Below are positions 22,066-31,079 of a stretch of 47,750 bases of DNA, piece by piece; position 1 is the stretch's first letter; every line of letters begins with the position of its first letter. The translations under genes and the position numbers were made by a program. The stretch spans positions 1 through 47,750 of the forward strand of contig CASFBJ010000021.1 in NCBI GenBank assembly GCA_949292875.1, read 5' to 3'. The notes under the pieces are model-generated. The model was not told where the DNA came from and searched no databases. It was given only the letters and a program-made list of their open reading frames with translations. Source of the stretch: an uncultured Christensenella sp. (GTDB lineage Bacteria; Bacillota; Clostridia; Christensenellales; UBA1242).

Positions 22066-22986
22066 CTAAAAAATTTTTTCTACAAGATTTAAAAGTTCTT
22101 CAGTTGAGTTGCATTTTACAATCATTTCTTTATAAATTTTAGCATTGTACATACCGCTTGTGTACCATAAAAGATGTTTGCGCATATGCTTTGAAATAAA
22201 ATTGTCGTTATAATATTTTTGTAGTTCACTTATATGATTTAGTATTGCTTGTTTTTTTGAATATGGAGGATTTTCATTTAGTAAATTACAAAAGATTTCT
22301 GGGTTTCCTAAAGCACCTCGTCCTATCATTACTGCAGAACAACCTGTTTCAAGCATTTTTTCATAAGAATGCTTATCTACTATATCTCCATTACCGATAA
22401 CTGGTATACTTACTGCATTTACAACTTGTTTTATTATATCATAGTCTACTTGTCCGGAGTAAAATTGTTTTCTGGTTCTAGCATGAATAGTTATAGCACT
22501 TGCACCTGCTTCTTCGCACATTTTTGCAAATTCAACAGCGTTAATATGTTCTTTGTCAACTCCGCTTCTAAATTTTACCGTGATAGGTACCGAAGATTTT
22601 TTAACGCACTCACTTATTATTTCTCTTGCAAGGTCTATATTTTGCATAAGAGCAGAGCCGTCACCATTATTGAAAATCTTTGGAGCAGGGCAACCCATGT
22701 TTATATCAATGATATCATATGATTTACTAAGTTCTTTTGCAATGTTAGACATAACTAAGGGGTCATGGCCAAATATTTGCACAACTTTGCATTTGCAATC
22801 TTTAGGGAAAAGAAGCAGATTTTTTGTTTTTTCATTTTCATAAGCAAGAGCTTGAGCGCTTACCATTTCACTAACGCACATTTCTGCACCATAGTCTTGA
22901 CAAACTTTTCTAAAGCCTACTTCAGTTACCCCAGCCATTGGAGCAAGAAAAATATTTTTTTTAAATTCAAAACTGCCTATTTTCAT
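22066..22986 (-). CDS. dusB: tRNA-dihydrouridine synthase, DusB type
   Basis: This 306-residue FMN-dependent flavoenzyme reduces uridines in tRNA. Motifs are 'APMAGVTEVGFRKVCQDYGAE' (N-terminal TIM-barrel), 'INMGCPAPKIFNNGDGSALM' with the catalytic-loop cysteine, 'ITVKFRSG', 'ITIHARTRKQFYSG' and 'VIGNGDI'. A longer frame reaches 23031, but it runs through the -35/-10 region (23031-23003). ATG 22986 (MKIGSFEFKKN) follows GGTGAT and fits the family N terminus. Last residues 'EEFLNLVEKIF'-like are intact. Confidence 0.93.
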   Translation of the reverse strand: MKIGSFEFKKNIFLAPMAGVTEVGFRKVCQDYGAEMCVSEMVSAQALAYENEKTKNLLLFPKDCKCKVVQIFGHDPLVMSNIAKELSKSYDIIDINMGCPAPKIFNNGDGSALMQNIDLAREIISECVKKSSVPITVKFRSGVDKEHINAVEFAKMCEEAGASAITIHARTRKQFYSGQVDYDIIKQVVNAVSIPVIGNGDIVDKHSYEKMLETGCSAVMIGRGALGNPEIFCNLLNENPPYSKKQAILNHISELQKYYNDNFISKHMRKHLLWYTSGMYNAKIYKEMIVKCNSTEELLNLVEKIF

Positions 22987-23002
22987 ATGTATCACCAAAA
23001 TT

Positions 23003-23031
23003 ATTATACTAAAACATAAAAATAAAATCAA
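23003..23031 (-). promoter_or_regulatory. Promoter of the dusB operon
   Basis: On the minus strand TTGATT (23031-23026), 17 bp, TATAAT (23008-23003). The leader is only about 10 nt. Confidence 0.75.
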
Positions 23032-23084
23032 ATAATATTATATTTTTTTTGAACTTTTACTTTTTTTTAAGCATAAGTTAAAAC

Positions 23085-23600
23085 ATGAATATACTTAAAG
23101 CGTATAATGTAGAATTGTTGCAGAGTTTTAACAAAAGTAAAAATTTGCGAAGCGGATTGTATATAATAGATGATTTAAAAAGTAGTATAGATTTAAATAG
23201 TGTAATATATGGCGAAAATGAAAATTTGCAAGATTTATCTAACTTTACAAAAAGCACAAATTCAACATTAATCCTTTTTTCACAGATAAAATACATAGAT
23301 GTTTCTTTAGGTGAAAGCGCTTTTATATTTGATAAGGGCGTTTTTTTAGGATTAAGTGAACCTTATAAGGAAATGAAAGAAAATCAAATAACAGTATTTG
23401 ATACTTTTTTTGGTAGAGTTGGAGTTATCTTTGAACAAGATATATACCAAAACAACATCTTTTACTTGTATGAGAGTTTGTATGTAGATTTTTTAGTGAT
23501 TAAATGTAAAGAAATAGATGTAGCGTATATTTGCAATGAAATTGGGACAATGCCATGTATATTTGTTGTAAACGAAAAGATTTTATTCAATAATATGTAA
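23085..23600 (+). CDS. Hypothetical protein, weakly nitrilase-like
   Basis: This 171-residue protein has no clear family. 'FDTFFGRVGVIFEQDIYQNNIFYLYESLYVDFLVIK' resembles the central strand of the carbon-nitrogen hydrolase fold (TPFGRIGxxICYD...), but the catalytic cysteine position is Phe/Glu and the protein is about 100 residues short. If related, it is probably not catalytic. No SD precedes ATG 23085; TTGAAC (23049) and CATAAG (23072-23077) are spaced 17 bp, so it may be leaderless. The neighbour downstream is the Na/Pi transporter. A hairpin ATACAA/TTGTAT follows the stop but lacks a T run. Confidence 0.6.
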   Translation: MNILKAYNVELLQSFNKSKNLRSGLYIIDDLKSSIDLNSVIYGENENLQDLSNFTKSTNSTLILFSQIKYIDVSLGESAFIFDKGVFLGLSEPYKEMKENQITVFDTFFGRVGVIFEQDIYQNNIFYLYESLYVDFLVIKCKEIDVAYICNEIGTMPCIFVVNEKILFNNM

Positions 23601-23666
23601 AATCATACAAAAATGCTTGTATGAAAATGTTCAAAATGTTACAATTTGTATACATTGGAGGATGAA

Positions 23667-25283
23667 GTGGAAAATATATTTGTATTTTTAGCAGGGATTG
23701 CCCTATTTTTAATGTCTTTTCAATTAGTTGTGAAATACATGCAAAGGTTAATCGGTCGCAAGATTAGTACTACGGTAAAAAAAGCTGGAAATAGTAAAAT
23801 AAAAGCTTTGGGTTTAGGTGCTGGTGCGACCACATTATTTCAAAACAGTACAGCGGTTATAGTGCTTGTTATTAGTTTTGTTGAAATGGGTTTTCTTACT
23901 CTTTTGCAGAGTATGCCATTAGTTTTAGGTATAAATATAGGTGCTTCTTTAACGCTTATATCTATACTATTATCTTCATTTAGCATTTCTGTATATTTTA
24001 GCATTTTGGCACTTATTGGTGCTTTTATAGTTATGCTAGGAAGAACTGAAAAGATTAAAAATATAGGATATCTTTTATTTGGCATAGGTATATTATTTTT
24101 AGGCATGTTTATAATGTCTGACAGTATGTCATTTTTAAAAACTTTACCTTTAGTTCAGTCTATACTCACAACTATTTCTCATCCGCTTGTACTTATTGCT
24201 ATAGGACTACTTTTAGGCACACTTATACAAAGTTCGCTAGCATCTAACGCAATACTTATTACTCTATGTGCTGTAGGAGGAAGTGCTGGGCTTTCAGTAG
24301 TGAGCGCTTTATGGTTAAGTTTTAGTTTTAAGTTAGGTCCAACATTTATGGGTATGATTGCTTCTTTTGGCGGTAAAAAGTCATCACAAGCAGTTGCATT
24401 ATTTCATTTCTTAGTCAACTTACTAATATTAATTATTTTCTCTTTAAGTACGCTCACTGGTTGGCATATAGCGCTTGCAAATGCAATAGTAAATCCGGCA
24501 TTAGTTATAGTGCTTTGCAATATTATAGTTTGTACTTTTACAGTGCTTTTGCTATTACCTTTTTCAAAACTAATAGGTAATGCTTTAGGTAAATGTTTTA
24601 AAGATAAGCAAGATAAATATGCAGATTTTATTATGCAAGAAAGTTCTTTTTCATATACAAACGTTGCATTAGAACTTTTAAGACATCAAGTAAAACTATT
24701 GCAAGATAAAATTGTAGATAATGTTTCTGTATTATTTTCAAATTATTTTATAGAAAGTAAAATAGGTACTATAAAAACTTTAGAGAAAAATAATGAAGAA
24801 TTTCTTTATATGTGCAATCTTTTTACATCTAATCTAGCAAAGTTAAAAACTGAATTAAATGCTCAAGAAAATAGTTTGGTAAGGTATTTTTACAACTTAA
24901 CTAGTAGATATTCATCTATGAGTCATAGGTATGAAAAATTAGTTATTCTTTTAAAAGAAACCAAAAATGGAATGATATTTAAACAAGAAGAACAGGATAG
25001 AGCAAAAGAACTTTTTGAAAGGATTAATGAACTTGCAAATATGAGTAATTGTATGCTTAAATGCTATCTTTCAAGCAATGAAAAAAAGTGTTATTATCTA
25101 AACAATATAATTAAAGTTGATGATGAAGTGGCGAATATGAAGCTTACAATAAAAAAAGAGATGTTTGTAAATTATAGAAAATCAAAAGACAGTGTACAGA
25201 ATACAGAACAATATGCAAGGCTTATAAATGAAACAGAACAGTTAGGCGAGCATTTCACTGCAATAGGCTTAAATATGCTATAA
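23667..25283 (+). CDS. Na+/phosphate cotransporter family protein with PhoU-like tail
   Basis: The 538-residue membrane protein has two Na_Pi_cotrans repeats: 'GAGATTLFQNSTAVIVLVISFVEMGFL' and 'GTLIQSSLASNAILITLCAVGG', each with the family QxSS/QNST motif. About 8-9 hydrophobic segments lie between residues 5 and 300. Residues 320-538 are cytoplasmic and helical, like a PhoU domain. Related NptA-type proteins import phosphate with Na+. The frame upstream to a TTG at 23646 is unlikely: GTG 23667 lies 4 bases after GGAGGA. Confidence 0.88.
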   Translation: MENIFVFLAGIALFLMSFQLVVKYMQRLIGRKISTTVKKAGNSKIKALGLGAGATTLFQNSTAVIVLVISFVEMGFLTLLQSMPLVLGINIGASLTLISILLSSFSISVYFSILALIGAFIVMLGRTEKIKNIGYLLFGIGILFLGMFIMSDSMSFLKTLPLVQSILTTISHPLVLIAIGLLLGTLIQSSLASNAILITLCAVGGSAGLSVVSALWLSFSFKLGPTFMGMIASFGGKKSSQAVALFHFLVNLLILIIFSLSTLTGWHIALANAIVNPALVIVLCNIIVCTFTVLLLLPFSKLIGNALGKCFKDKQDKYADFIMQESSFSYTNVALELLRHQVKLLQDKIVDNVSVLFSNYFIESKIGTIKTLEKNNEEFLYMCNLFTSNLAKLKTELNAQENSLVRYFYNLTSRYSSMSHRYEKLVILLKETKNGMIFKQEEQDRAKELFERINELANMSNCMLKCYLSSNEKKCYYLNNIIKVDDEVANMKLTIKKEMFVNYRKSKDSVQNTEQYARLINETEQLGEHFTAIGLNML

Positions 25284-25356
25284 GATTTGAATTAATATTT
25301 TTCAGTTTTAGCGAAAAAATATAATTAGATTGTAAATTTTGAAAAGAGGTATACTT

Positions 25357-26499
25357 ATGTGTAATTTAAGTAATGTAGATGTAAAAAACAAATGTATTTT
25401 TGTAAGAGTAGACTTTAATGTTCCTATAGATGATAATGGAAATATTACTAGTTTTAAAAGGATAGATGAGACTGTCCCTACTATAGACTATTTACTAAAA
25501 AATGGTGCTAAGATAATTCTATGCTCTCATTTGGGTAGACCAAAAGGACAGAAAGTAGAGTCTTTAAGTTTGTATCCTGTATTTAAGTATCTTGAAAATA
25601 TTTATGGTTCAAATGTAGTTTTGTGGGCAAATGATACGATTGGAGGAACTGTTGATAAAATCAAAAGCAAAATGAAAAGTGGTCAAATATTGCTTTTAGA
25701 AAATGTTCGCTTTTATAAGCAAGAAGAAGACTGTGATAAAGATTTTGCAATCAATCTTGCTAAAGGAGTAGATATATTTGTAGATGAAGCATTTGCAGTT
25801 TCTCATAGGAAAAGCGCTTCAAATTATGGTATTAGTCAAATTTTACCTTCATATGAAGGCTTTTTAATGCAAAAGGAAAAAAAATCTTTATGCTTAAATG
25901 ATAAAAAGAAACCTATTCTTGCTATATTAGGTGGGGCAAAAGTTAGTGATAAAATTAAACTCATTAGTAATCTTATAGATAAGGTAGATTATATATTTGT
26001 TGGCGGTGCCATGGCTTTTACATTCCTTAAAGCACTTGGTAAAAATGTTGGTAAAAGCATTGTGGAAGATGAATGCTTAGAACTTGCAAAAGAGATTATG
26101 AATAAGGCGAAAAATAGTAATGTTGATTTTATCTTGCCAAAAGATGTTGTCGTGTCAACAAGTGTAGATAATGAAAATAATGCAACTATGAAAAATGTAG
26201 AAGATATATCTAGTGTTGATATGGGCTTAGATATAGGAGAGCAAACTATATTAGAACTTAAAAAATATATTGAAAAAGCACAAACTATATTTTGGAATGG
26301 CCCACTAGGCGTATATACAAATAAGGCTTTTGAAAATGGAACTAAGCAAATAGCTATAAGTTTAGCAAAATGTAGCGCGTATACAATAGTTGGTGGCGGA
26401 GATAGTGTTGATGCTATAGAAAAATACAATTTAGAAGAAAAAATAAACTTTGTTTCTACTGGTGGGGGCGCAAGTTTAAAGTATATACAAAACAATTAA
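25357..26499 (+). CDS. pgk: Phosphoglycerate kinase
   Basis: Glycolytic enzyme (380 aa) making ATP from 1,3-bisphosphoglycerate. It shows RVDFNVP near the N terminus, 'SHLGRPKG', 'LLENVRFYKQEE', the hinge 'LGGAKVSDKI' and C-terminal 'VGGGDSVDAIEKYN' and 'STGGGASL' nucleotide-binding loops. ATG 25357 has SD AAAGAGG; an upstream TTG at 25339 is less likely. A TATAAT at 25320-25325 with a poor -35 may be its promoter. First gene of pgk-tpiA-gpmI; gap is not adjacent here. Confidence 0.96.
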   Translation: MCNLSNVDVKNKCIFVRVDFNVPIDDNGNITSFKRIDETVPTIDYLLKNGAKIILCSHLGRPKGQKVESLSLYPVFKYLENIYGSNVVLWANDTIGGTVDKIKSKMKSGQILLLENVRFYKQEEDCDKDFAINLAKGVDIFVDEAFAVSHRKSASNYGISQILPSYEGFLMQKEKKSLCLNDKKKPILAILGGAKVSDKIKLISNLIDKVDYIFVGGAMAFTFLKALGKNVGKSIVEDECLELAKEIMNKAKNSNVDFILPKDVVVSTSVDNENNATMKNVEDISSVDMGLDIGEQTILELKKYIEKAQTIFWNGPLGVYTNKAFENGTKQIAISLAKCSAYTIVGGGDSVDAIEKYNLEEKINFVSTGGGASLKYIQNN

Positions 26500-26509
26500 G
26501 GAGATAAAA

Positions 26510-27238
26510 ATGCTATTTATAGGAAATTTTAAAAATAATATTCCTACACAAGAATATATAGATACAATTACTAATTACAATTATATAGATGAAGTAGGGC
26601 TTGCATTGCCACTAGTATACATTTCTAAATATGCAAAGCAACTTAACGATAATGGTATAAAAGTAGGTGCACAGTGTGTAGATTTAGACGAAGACTTTGC
26701 AAATAGGGGCGAAGTAAATGCTCAAATGCTTAAAGATGTAGGAACTCAGTTTGTTTTTTTAGGTCATAAATTTGATAAGAAGTTAAGTCTTGCGGATTAT
26801 AGTAGACTAAGGAAAAAAATTATAAGTGTAGTAAATGCTGGTATGGTTGCTATAGTTTCTGTAGGCGAAACAATGGAAGAATATGAAACAGGGAAAACTT
26901 GTGCAGTCATAGAAAAGCAAATAAAAGAGATTTTTAAAGGCATTAGCGAAGAATTAAGTTTTGAAAATTTTATAATTGCTTATGAGCCTAAGTGGGCTAT
27001 AGGAACGGGTTTATGTATATGTGTAGATGAACTTAAGTCTGTTATAAGAAATATAAAATCTATGATAGAAGCATATTCTAAAAAGTCTTTTAGAGTGCTA
27101 TTTGGCGGAAGTTGTAATGTACATAATATACCTAAATACGCAAGTGTTGATGGTATAGATGGCTTTGCAGTATCTAGAGCTTGTCTTGAAGCAAAACAAT
27201 TTGCTAGAATTTTGTGCGGAGATAGAAAAAATAGATAG
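26510..27238 (+). CDS. tpiA: Triosephosphate isomerase, divergent
   Basis: 242-residue TIM barrel. Catalytic Lys, His and Glu are at K8 (GNFKNN), H86 (FLGHKFDK) and E159 (IAYEPKWAIGTG). The usual GHSERR is GHKFDK and YGGSV is FGGSCN, so the sequence is divergent while keeping the catalytic set. SD GGAGA precedes ATG 26510. It is 10 bases after pgk and 9 bases before gpmI, so operonic and clearly part of the glycolytic run. Confidence 0.92.
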   Translation: MLFIGNFKNNIPTQEYIDTITNYNYIDEVGLALPLVYISKYAKQLNDNGIKVGAQCVDLDEDFANRGEVNAQMLKDVGTQFVFLGHKFDKKLSLADYSRLRKKIISVVNAGMVAIVSVGETMEEYETGKTCAVIEKQIKEIFKGISEELSFENFIIAYEPKWAIGTGLCICVDELKSVIRNIKSMIEAYSKKSFRVLFGGSCNVHNIPKYASVDGIDGFAVSRACLEAKQFARILCGDRKNR

Positions 27239-27247
27239 GGTGAGTAT

Positions 27248-28759
27248 ATGAAAAAAGTTGTGCTAGCTATATTAGATGGATTTGGTATATTAGAAAAAGC
27301 AAAACCTAAAAATATAAAATGTTTTGATGGCAGTTTAATTAGCGATAAAAAAGAAATTAAAGAAAGAGTATACTCTACAAAAATAAGACTAGGAGACGCT
27401 GTTGCCAAATGTAGCGATTACAATTTTATTAGTCTATTTGAAAAGTATCCGTCTACGCTTTTGTATGCTAGCGGTGAAGCTGTAGGACTTCCAAAAGGTC
27501 AAATGGGAAATAGTGAAGTAGGTCACTTAAATATAGGTGCGGGCAAAGTTGTTTTGCAAGATTTATTAAAGATTTCAAAAGCTTTTGAAGATAAGTCTAT
27601 AATGCAAAATAAAACTTTTTGTAATTTTTTTGAAAACAATGCTGGTAAAAAATTACATATTGTAGGGCTTGTTTCAAATGGTAATGTCCATAGTAGCATA
27701 GAACATCTTATAAACATAATGAGTATTGCTTATTCTTTAAAGGTAAAACTTTACATACATATGATTACAGATGGTAGAGATACAAGCGTAACTAGTGGCA
27801 TTTTATTTGCAAAAAAAATATCTCAATATGCAAAAAAATATGGGTGTGAAATAGCGAGTGTGTGCGGAAGATACTATGCAATGGATAGAGAAAATAATGT
27901 AGATAGAACAAAATTATATTTTGATTGTATTACAGGGATTGGGCAAACAAAAAATGAAAATGTTTTAGATTATATAAAAAATAGTTATAAAAATAATGTT
28001 ACAGATGAGTTTATTTTACCTTGCCTTTTTGATGTAAAGTATAAAATAGAAGATGAAGATAATATACTATTTTTCAATTTTAGAGCAGATAGAATGAGAC
28101 AAATAGTAAAAACTTTTATAGAAAAAACTAAAACTAATATATATACAATGACAGAGTATAACAAAGATTTTGAAAAAGTAAATGTCATTTTTAAGCCAGA
28201 ATACGAAAAAAATGTGCTTAGTGAAATAATAAGTGAAAAAGGATTAAAACAATTAAAAGTCGCAGAAGTTTCTAAGTATGCTCATGTTACATACTTTTTA
28301 AATGGTGGAAGGGAAGAGCCTTTTAATGGCGAAGACAGAGTTTTAGTTGATATGGTAGATGTACCAACTTATGATATGGCTCCTAAAATGAGTGCTGAAA
28401 AGGTAACAAATGAAGTTGTAAATGGAATGAAAAAAGGTTATGATTTAATTTGTGTAAATTATGCAAATTGTGATATGGTAGGGCATACAGGAAACTTTGA
28501 TGCTACATGTATGGCTGTAAAAACTGTTACTAGTGAAGTTCTTAAATTATATAGCGAAGCTTTAAAGCAAGATTATGTACTTATTGTTACTGCTGACCAT
28601 GGAAATGCAGATTGTATGCTTAAAGGGAATGAAGTTTGCACAACACATACAACAAATAGAGTGCCTTTTTTGCTCCTTAATTATGATAATAATATTAGTT
28701 TGAAAAATAATGGCGCACTTTGTAATATAATGCCGACCATACTTGAAATAATGAAATAA
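27248..28759 (+). CDS. gpmI: Cofactor-independent phosphoglycerate mutase
   Basis: A 503-residue Mn-dependent alkaline-phosphatase-superfamily enzyme interconverting 3- and 2-phosphoglycerate. 'LAILDGFG' opens the phosphatase domain. Catalytic Ser89 lies in MGNSEVGHLNIGAG. 'HMITDGRDT' and 'VCGRYYAMDR' are the family signatures, and 'VTADHGNADCM' supplies C-terminal metal ligands. SD GGGTGA precedes ATG 27248. Third gene of the pgk-tpiA-gpmI operon. Confidence 0.96.
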   Translation: MKKVVLAILDGFGILEKAKPKNIKCFDGSLISDKKEIKERVYSTKIRLGDAVAKCSDYNFISLFEKYPSTLLYASGEAVGLPKGQMGNSEVGHLNIGAGKVVLQDLLKISKAFEDKSIMQNKTFCNFFENNAGKKLHIVGLVSNGNVHSSIEHLINIMSIAYSLKVKLYIHMITDGRDTSVTSGILFAKKISQYAKKYGCEIASVCGRYYAMDRENNVDRTKLYFDCITGIGQTKNENVLDYIKNSYKNNVTDEFILPCLFDVKYKIEDEDNILFFNFRADRMRQIVKTFIEKTKTNIYTMTEYNKDFEKVNVIFKPEYEKNVLSEIISEKGLKQLKVAEVSKYAHVTYFLNGGREEPFNGEDRVLVDMVDVPTYDMAPKMSAEKVTNEVVNGMKKGYDLICVNYANCDMVGHTGNFDATCMAVKTVTSEVLKLYSEALKQDYVLIVTADHGNADCMLKGNEVCTTHTTNRVPFLLLNYDNNISLKNNGALCNIMPTILEIMK

Positions 28760-28791
28760 ATTTTAAATATTATGTGTAAAATATTCACTCT

Positions 28792-28821
28792 TTGACAATA
28801 ATTACTTGACTTACATATGAT
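28792..28821 (+). promoter_or_regulatory. Promoter of mazF
   Basis: TTGACA (28792-28797), 18 bp, TATGAT (28816-28821). Confidence 0.6.
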
Positions 28822-28858
28822 GAAGTAATGAAAGTATTTTGTCATGGAGTGTTTTTTT

Positions 28859-29203
28859 ATGGATATAAAAAAAGGAGAAGTATATATGGTGGACTTAAGT
28901 CCAGTTATAGGTAGTGAACAGGGAGGACTAAGACCTGCTGTAATTATTCAAAATGATATAGGTAATAAGTATAGTCCAACTACTATAATTGCCTGTATAA
29001 CAAGTAAGTTACATAAAGCAAAATTACCTACTCATATAGAACTAGACAAAGATGTATGCAACTTAAAACAAGATAGCATTCTTCTTTGTGAACAACTAAG
29101 GACTATAGACAAATCTCGTATACAAGAAAAGGTTTGTACTTTGCCAGATTTTATCATGTCTCAAATAGATAATGCTTTAATGATTAGTTTACAGTTATTT
29201 TAA
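28859..29203 (+). CDS. mazF: MazF/NdoA-type endoribonuclease toxin
   Basis: This 114-residue protein of the PemK/MazF fold starts '[33 protein letters not shown]', matching the family core closely, including the catalytic-region Arg of GGxRP and '[10 protein letters not shown]'. MazF cleaves mRNA at short motifs. The in-frame ATG at 28844 lies before the SD-like TGGAG, so 28859 is preferred. Only 100 bases separate gpmI from it, without room for an antitoxin of the ndoAI type, and none follows, so the toxin is orphan here. Chromosomal NdoA homologues in Bacillota are normally paired. Confidence 0.9.
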   Translation: MDIKKGEVYMVDLSPVIGSEQGGLRPAVIIQNDIGNKYSPTTIIACITSKLHKAKLPTHIELDKDVCNLKQDSILLCEQLRTIDKSRIQEKVCTLPDFIMSQIDNALMISLQLF

Positions 29204-29239
29204 ATATAAAAATATATTTTTGTCCTTAAAAATATAAAA

Positions 29240-29262
29240 AAAGTACCGCAAGTATGCGGTAA
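29240..29262 (+). terminator. Probable terminator after mazF
   Basis: TACCGC/GCGGTA stem-loop followed by the weak T tract ATTTTATTTTA. Confidence 0.55.
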
Positions 29263-29288
29263 TTTTATTTTATTTACAAAAATTAAAA

Positions 29289-29711
29289 TTAAATTTCGCT
29301 TAACATATTAACTCTTTTTTCATGTCTTGCACCTTCAAAACTAGTTAGCAAAAATGTTTTTAGTATGGAAATGTTTTTTAGATAACACATATCTCTGCCT
29401 TGTAATACTAGAACATTTGCATTGTTGTGTCTTCTTGTCATTTCTGCTTGTTTTTTAGTTGTGCATAGTCCTGCTCTTATATGTTTAAATCTATTTGCTG
29501 CTATACTCATTCCTATGCCTGTGCCACAAATAAGAATGCCTATATCATCATTTGTTATCTTTTCACATAAAGATTTTGCAATTATGGGATAATCGCATCT
29601 TTCTATACTATGAGTGCCTACATCTTCAAAACAATATGAATTTTTTGTTAAGTAATTTTTTAATTTTTCTTTCATTTGAAATCCAGCATGGTCGCTACCT
29701 ATATATATCAT
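29289..29711 (-). CDS. rpiB: Ribose-5-phosphate isomerase B
   Basis: This 140-residue RpiB/LacAB isomerase interconverts ribose-5-P and ribulose-5-P. 'MIYIGSDHAGFQMK' carries the D7-H8 pair. The catalytic base Cys62 is in ICGTGIGMS. 'RAGLCTTKKQAEMTRRHNNANVLVLQGR' holds the phosphate-binding Arg residues. SD AGGAGA. It pairs functionally with the epimerase at 14494 in the non-oxidative pentose-phosphate route. Confidence 0.95.
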   Translation of the reverse strand: MIYIGSDHAGFQMKEKLKNYLTKNSYCFEDVGTHSIERCDYPIIAKSLCEKITNDDIGILICGTGIGMSIAANRFKHIRAGLCTTKKQAEMTRRHNNANVLVLQGRDMCYLKNISILKTFLLTSFEGARHEKRVNMLSEI

Positions 29712-29793
29712 ACAAATCTCCTAACTCTTTATACCTTTATCTTAACTCATATTTTTTAATAATGCAAAATTTTATAATAGATTTTAAATAGAT

Positions 29794-30405
29794 TTAGTTG
29801 ATGCTTGGTAACGATTTTTGAAATTCTATGTCTTTAGGTCTAAGAACTGGGTCGTAAGGAGTCTTTCTTTTTCTGCTATCAAATTCATCAAGTAAACTTA
29901 TTTCATGACGAGTATATAATTCTAAAAATTCTTCAATAGTATCAAATACTTGTACTGGTTTCATATTAAGCATATCAAGTAAGTAAAATTTACCCATTTC
30001 TTTTTGATTATAATAAAGGTAAAAAGCGTGTTTATAATCACCGCAGAAGACTATGTCATCATAAGGTAATCCAGCGTTGTATAAATCTGCTCTTGTATTT
30101 GTTGTAGTTAAAACAATGTTGTATGGTAATGGTACATCTATATAGTCTGCATAATATCCATAAATAGCTATGTAATCATTTAATAATTTAACACCATTAT
30201 ATTTTTTATAGAATTCTAATAGGTTAGGGTGAATAGCAAAGTAAGTGGTATCTATTTCTTTTTTTAAAACATCTTGTGGAAGTGGGTCAAATAAAAAATT
30301 ACGATAAAAATTACCTTCTTTATAGTCAATTTTACCATATACTGTTGCACCTTGTACAGTATTTTTTTTCCATCTCTCACTTAAAAGTTCTTCAAATTTT
30401 ATCAT
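29794..30405 (-). CDS. SUKH (SMI1/KNR4)-type immunity protein, paralogue 2
   Basis: The 203-residue protein contains a SUKH-type fold: 'PLPQDVLKKEIDTTYFAIHPNLLEFYKKYNGVKL' is the helix-turn-helix-like start, then 'YIAIYGYYADYIDVPLPYNIV', a strand-rich centre and 'VFDTIEEFLELYTRH', the usual SUKH terminal helix. It is mostly identical to the copy at 30456. SUKH proteins neutralise cognate secreted nuclease toxins. It is last of the toxin operon, 50 bases after the first copy. The C-terminal 'DSRKRKTPYDP' tail is shared. Confidence 0.85.
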   Translation of the reverse strand: MIKFEELLSERWKKNTVQGATVYGKIDYKEGNFYRNFLFDPLPQDVLKKEIDTTYFAIHPNLLEFYKKYNGVKLLNDYIAIYGYYADYIDVPLPYNIVLTTTNTRADLYNAGLPYDDIVFCGDYKHAFYLYYNQKEMGKFYLLDMLNMKPVQVFDTIEEFLELYTRHEISLLDEFDSRKRKTPYDPVLRPKDIEFQKSLPSIN

Positions 30406-30455
30406 ATGACTATTACAACTCTCTTTCTTGTTTTTGTATATACTGAGTTTTGCAC

Positions 30456-31067
30456 TCAGTGGACGCTGGGTAACGATTTTTGAAATTCTATGTCTTTAGG
30501 CCTAAGAATTGGGTCGTAAGGGGTCTTTCTTTTTCTGCTATCAAATTCATCAAGTAAACTAAGTTCGTGACGAGTATATAGTTCTAAAAATTCTTCAATA
30601 GTATCAAATATTTGAATAATTTTAAAGGTACTCATATCAATTAAGTAGAAATTACCCATTTCTTTTTGGTTATAAAATAAGTAATATGTTCTTACATAGT
30701 CTCCACAAAAGACTATATCTTCATAGGGTAATCCTGCATTATATAAACTTGCTCTTTTATTAGTTGTAGTTAAAACTATATTATATGGTAATGGTACATC
30801 TATATAGTCTGCGTAGTAACCATAAATAGAAATTAAATGAGAAGTGAGTTTAACACCATTATATTTTTTATAGAATTCTAATAGGTTTGGATGAATAGCA
30901 AAGTAAGTGGTGTCTATTTCTTTTTTTAAAACATCTTCAGGAAGTGGATTATATAAGTAATTACGATATTGTTCATCTTCTTCATATTCAATTTTACCAT
31001 ATACTGTTGCACCTGACACAGTATTTTTTTTCCATCTTTCACCTAAAAGTTTTTCAAATTTCATCAT
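30456..31067 (-). CDS. SUKH (SMI1/KNR4)-type immunity protein, paralogue 1
   Basis: A 203-residue paralogue of the downstream gene, with the same ends and divergence mainly at about 21-34, 77-87 and 121-151. Duplicated immunity genes with local divergence fit either variation against related toxins or redundancy. It starts 12 bases after the toxin gene with SD AGGAGA, so it is cotranscribed and available with the toxin. Confidence 0.87.
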   Translation of the reverse strand: MMKFEKLLGERWKKNTVSGATVYGKIEYEEDEQYRNYLYNPLPEDVLKKEIDTTYFAIHPNLLEFYKKYNGVKLTSHLISIYGYYADYIDVPLPYNIVLTTTNKRASLYNAGLPYEDIVFCGDYVRTYYLFYNQKEMGNFYLIDMSTFKIIQIFDTIEEFLELYTRHELSLLDEFDSRKRKTPYDPILRPKDIEFQKSLPSVH

Positions 31068-31079
31068 GTGACTTTCTCC

